From assembly GCA_030430125.1 (NCBI GenBank), contig JAUIGA010000149.1:1-7985 (forward strand): 7,985 nt of DNA. The letters are read 5' to 3'. The notes under the pieces are model-generated. The model was given only the letters and a program-made list of their open reading frames with translations. It made no database searches and was not told where the DNA came from. A program made the position numbers and the translations under genes. Source of the DNA: Chloroflexia bacterium (GTDB taxonomy: Bacteria > Chloroflexota > Chloroflexia > Thermomicrobiales > UBA6265). Positions 6,544 through 7,985 of the stretch are shown in pieces (position 1 is the first letter of the stretch; each line of letters begins with the position of its first letter).

Positions 6544-7017
6544 TCAGATCGGTGCGATGGTCAGTGTCCAGGCTGAGCTGGTGTTCTCTACTTGAAAGAA
6601 GTGGTCCCCGCCCACTGTTGCCTGGTATATTGAGCTACCTTCCCAGGTTCCTGATTGATCAATGAGCTCGTTGAACAGCAGCTCGGTGTCGCCGTTCGGC
6701 GCATGCATGGTGACTGCAAATCCGTCGAATCCTGAGGTCACGTCTACAGTCGCATTCACCCGATATCGTCCTGCCTGGAGTCCAACGGGATCGGAGACGG
6801 CAACGCCTTGGCCGCTGACAGATTGTGTTCCTTCTTTAGCCTGATCCGTCGAGGGTTGGCTCTCTCCACTCGGCGACTCGAGAGCGGCCACGCGCTGATC
6901 CAGATCATTGACTCGTCGCTCTAGATCGTCGACACGTTCTTCTACGGATTGCATGCCCAGAGCAAGCGCACCGACGCTGAACGTAGTCAATCCACCAATG
7001 AAGCTTCGGCGATTCAT
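6544..7017 (-). CDS. Small exported coiled-coil protein with beta-rich C-terminal domain
   Basis: A 157-residue protein of unrecognised function. It begins MNRRSFIGG, a twin-arginine-like motif followed by a hydrophobic stretch (about 7-22); no clear AxA cleavage site is seen, so it may stay anchored. Directly after comes a short coiled coil with strict 4-3 spacing: V25, V29, L32, V36, L39, V43, L46, with valines at a and leucines at d as in leucine zippers. A polar Ser/Glu/Gln linker (about 48-70) leads to a beta-rich domain (about 71-157, GRYRVNATVDV...FAVTMHAPNGD...HFFQVENTSSAWTLTI) resembling extracellular beta-sandwich modules. The start at 7017 is fixed by AAAGGAGG 5 nt upstream, the strongest ribosome-binding site in the window. 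By eye the codons are more AT-rich than in the flanking genes. It is convergent with the sugar-dehydrogenase-like gene and divergent from the Tat-exported hydrolase. Confidence 0.82.
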   Translation of the reverse strand: MNRRSFIGGLTTFSVGALALGMQSVEERVDDLERRVNDLDQRVAALESPSGESQPSTDQAKEGTQSVSGQGVAVSDPVGLQAGRYRVNATVDVTSGFDGFAVTMHAPNGDTELLFNELIDQSGTWEGSSIYQATVGGDHFFQVENTSSAWTLTIAPI

Positions 7018-7022
7018 ACCAA

Positions 7023-7030
7023 CCTCCTTT
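7023..7030 (-). promoter_or_regulatory. Near-perfect Shine-Dalgarno site AAAGGAGG
   Basis: Read on the minus strand, AAAGGAGG ends 5 nt before the ATG at 7017. It matches the anti-Shine-Dalgarno almost fully and decides the start of the small coiled-coil protein, suggesting efficient translation. Confidence 0.8.
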
Positions 7031-7060
7031 GTTGCATGTGCATTCTGGGTTCCCACATTC

Positions 7061-7088
7061 ACTCTACCAAATGAAGATTGATGATCAA
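7061..7088 (-). promoter_or_regulatory. Possible promoter of the small coiled-coil protein
   Basis: On the minus strand TTGATC (7088-7083) and TAGAGT (7066-7061) are separated by 16 nt, each matching four of six consensus bases. The predicted leader is about 37-40 nt. The promoter lies in a short AT-rich patch that stands out in this high-GC window. Confidence 0.4.
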
Positions 7089-7097
7089 CATTGATGA
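7077..7097 (+). repeat. Short direct repeat ATTGATGA in the promoter region
   Basis: ATTGATGA occurs at 7077-7084 and 7090-7097, a 13-bp period, overlapping and just upstream of the possible -35 box of the small coiled-coil gene. A TGATCA palindrome (7082-7087) lies between. It may be an activator or repressor site, or a chance result of local AT-richness. Confidence 0.3.
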
Positions 7098-7232
7098 ATT
7101 TTGGCACTCGTTCGGTGTGACGAGGCCCCGCGAAGTCGGGCGTAGGGCGAGCAGGATGACCGGTGGTGGTTACATCTGGACGGAGCAGCCGGTCGACATG
7201 TGACGCGGATCGCCCACCATGCCGCGCAGGCA

Positions 7233-7256
7233 GGGGGATTCCTGATGGAATCCACC
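7233..7256 (+). repeat. Hairpin-forming inverted repeat GGATTCC-TGAT-GGAATCC
   Basis: A perfect 7-bp stem (7236-7242 with 7247-7253) encloses a TGAT tetraloop. After one G/A mismatch, two more G-C pairs (7233-7234 with 7255-7256) extend it. No T-run follows on either side, so it does not look like an intrinsic terminator. It could be a protein-binding site or an RNA hairpin in the leader of the downstream gene. Confidence 0.35.
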
Positions 7257-7445
7257 ACTCGCAATAGAGGTCGCTTGGTAATGGAGAAGGTTCTTTTGGG
7301 GCCAGCCACATTGCGTGGCGGTTGCAACGACTACCGGAACCCTGACGGTTGCCGCGACCCCTCCGTGTATTGGCATGGTCAATGCGGCCCCTGGTTTGGG
7401 GCTCTGCTGTCCCGTCGCGTCAATGCCAGGAAAGGTGGAAACAGC

Positions 7446-7985
7446 ATGACCCAATCGATGCACGCTACAACCCGCCGCGGATTCGTTGCCGGAGCCATCG
7501 GCAGTCTTGCCTTGGGCGGCGCGGGACCGGCAGACCACGCGATCGCGCAAGATTCGACGCCTTCCGCCAGCCCGGCCGCGCCGCCAACCGGTGTCGAGAC
7601 GCTGGATATGACCGCTGTGAGCCACGAGTTCCAGGTTGGCTCGTATCGGTGTCTCTCCGTGAGCGATGGGGCGATCACCGGCCCGTTCGTCGCAACGGTC
7701 ATCTTCGGCGGAATGGCCGAGGAGGACGCGCAGGCGATTGTGAACGAGACCGGGATCGACCCCAGCGAGCTCGTTTCGCAGTTCACCTCGACCGTGATCG
7801 ATACCGGGTCCGAGTTGGTGCTGTACGACACCGGCTCACCCGGCTTGCCGGGGACGGGAATCCTGGTCGATAACCTGGAACGTGTCGGAATCCGGCCTGC
7901 CGACATCGATGTGGTCGCGCTTTCCCATGGGCACCTGGACCACATCGGCGGCAACCTGACTCCGGATGGTGACAAGACGTTTCCC
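7446..7985 (+). CDS. Tat-exported metallo-beta-lactamase-fold hydrolase (3' end missing)
   Basis: The first 180 residues of an MBL-fold metallohydrolase; the frame is open to the window end. The N-terminus carries a twin-arginine motif (TTRRGFVAG, R10-R11), a hydrophobic stretch and a probable cleavage after AIAQ (about 33-36), then a Ser/Pro/Ala linker (TPSASPAAPPTG). The mature part shows the fold's first strands (VGSYRCLSVSDG), a DTGS turn (about 131-134), a GIRPADIDVVALS segment and the zinc motif H161-G-H163-L-D165-H166 followed by IGG. The pattern with a long insert before DTG resembles the Tat-exported branch holding methyl parathion hydrolase and lactonase-like enzymes, a resemblance from memory; the substrate is unknown. 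The start at 7446 follows AGGAAAGGTGG with 7 nt spacing; an ATG four codons on would also leave the Tat motif intact. The remaining metal ligands lie beyond the window. Confidence 0.87.
   Translation, partial: MTQSMHATTRRGFVAGAIGSLALGGAGPADHAIAQDSTPSASPAAPPTGVETLDMTAVSHEFQVGSYRCLSVSDGAITGPFVATVIFGGMAEEDAQAIVNETGIDPSELVSQFTSTVIDTGSELVLYDTGSPGLPGTGILVDNLERVGIRPADIDVVALSHGHLDHIGGNLTPDGDKTFP

Larger units (their letters stand above)
7018..7445. other. Divergent intergenic region (428 nt)
   Basis: Separates the minus-strand coiled-coil protein from the plus-strand hydrolase. The left 80 nt are AT-rich and carry the leader and possible promoter of the minus gene. The rest is GC-rich, with a hairpin-forming repeat at 7233-7256 and a small GCCAC/GTGGC inverted repeat at 7305-7319. 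The only promoter candidate I see for the plus gene is weak: CTGACG at 7342-7347 and TGTATT at 7366-7371, 18 nt apart. Frames crossing the region lack family resemblance or a ribosome-binding site, so no further gene was called. Confidence 0.55.

Noticed and set aside
7446..7985. Class B beta-lactamase call for the MBL-fold protein
   Set aside because: HxHxDH is shared by the whole MBL superfamily. The Tat signal and sequence around DTGS fit lactonase/methyl-parathion-hydrolase-like enzymes better, and the C-terminal ligands are outside the window.

Overview
The window is high-GC DNA carrying seven protein genes: two are cut by the window edges and five are complete. It most resembles a chromosomal segment from a Chloroflexota bacterium of the Thermomicrobia/Sphaerobacter type. 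That placement is inferred from three things: Pro/Ala/Ser/Thr linkers of the 'TPVASPVA' and 'TPSASPAAPPTG' kind after the export signals, several exported hydrolases, and a HemY-type flavin haem enzyme. No rRNA, tRNA, CRISPR array, transposase or phage gene was seen.

Layout, left to right. (1) Positions 2-1393, plus: nearly all of a HemY/CgoX-type porphyrinogen oxidase, missing only its first few codons. (2) Positions 1441-1980, minus, convergent with gene 1: a 179-residue multi-pass membrane protein of unknown function. (3) Positions 1981-2363: a divergent regulatory region with a perfect 12-bp palindrome and possible promoters on both strands. (4) Positions 2364-3422, plus: an exported class A beta-lactamase-like serine hydrolase. 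(5) Positions 3505-5265, plus: an exported four-part protein ending in an M23 (LytM-like) peptidase domain. Between 4 and 5 lies a long inverted repeat that reaches into the ribosome-binding site of gene 5. (6) Positions 5281-6429, plus, 15 nt downstream and probably co-transcribed with gene 5: an exported six-bladed beta-propeller of the PQQ-dependent soluble sugar dehydrogenase family. (7) Positions 6544-7017, minus, convergent with gene 6: a small exported protein with a twin-arginine-like N-terminus, a short leucine-zipper-like coiled coil and a beta-rich C-terminal domain. (8) Positions 7018-7445: a second divergent intergenic region. (9) Positions 7446 to the window end, plus: the N-terminal part of a Tat-exported metallo-beta-lactamase-fold hydrolase.

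Apart from the haem enzyme and the membrane protein, every gene product appears to act outside the cytoplasm. The beta-lactamase-like and M23 genes form an envelope-facing pair. From memory of the families, the N-terminal module of the M23 protein is one normally fused in front of serine hydrolases like its upstream neighbour, which here lacks it. I see no defence system, biosynthetic cluster or mobile element. The items most worth checking are this module split, the missing canonical zinc histidine in the M23 domain, the stem-loop before the M23 gene, and the small coiled-coil exported protein.
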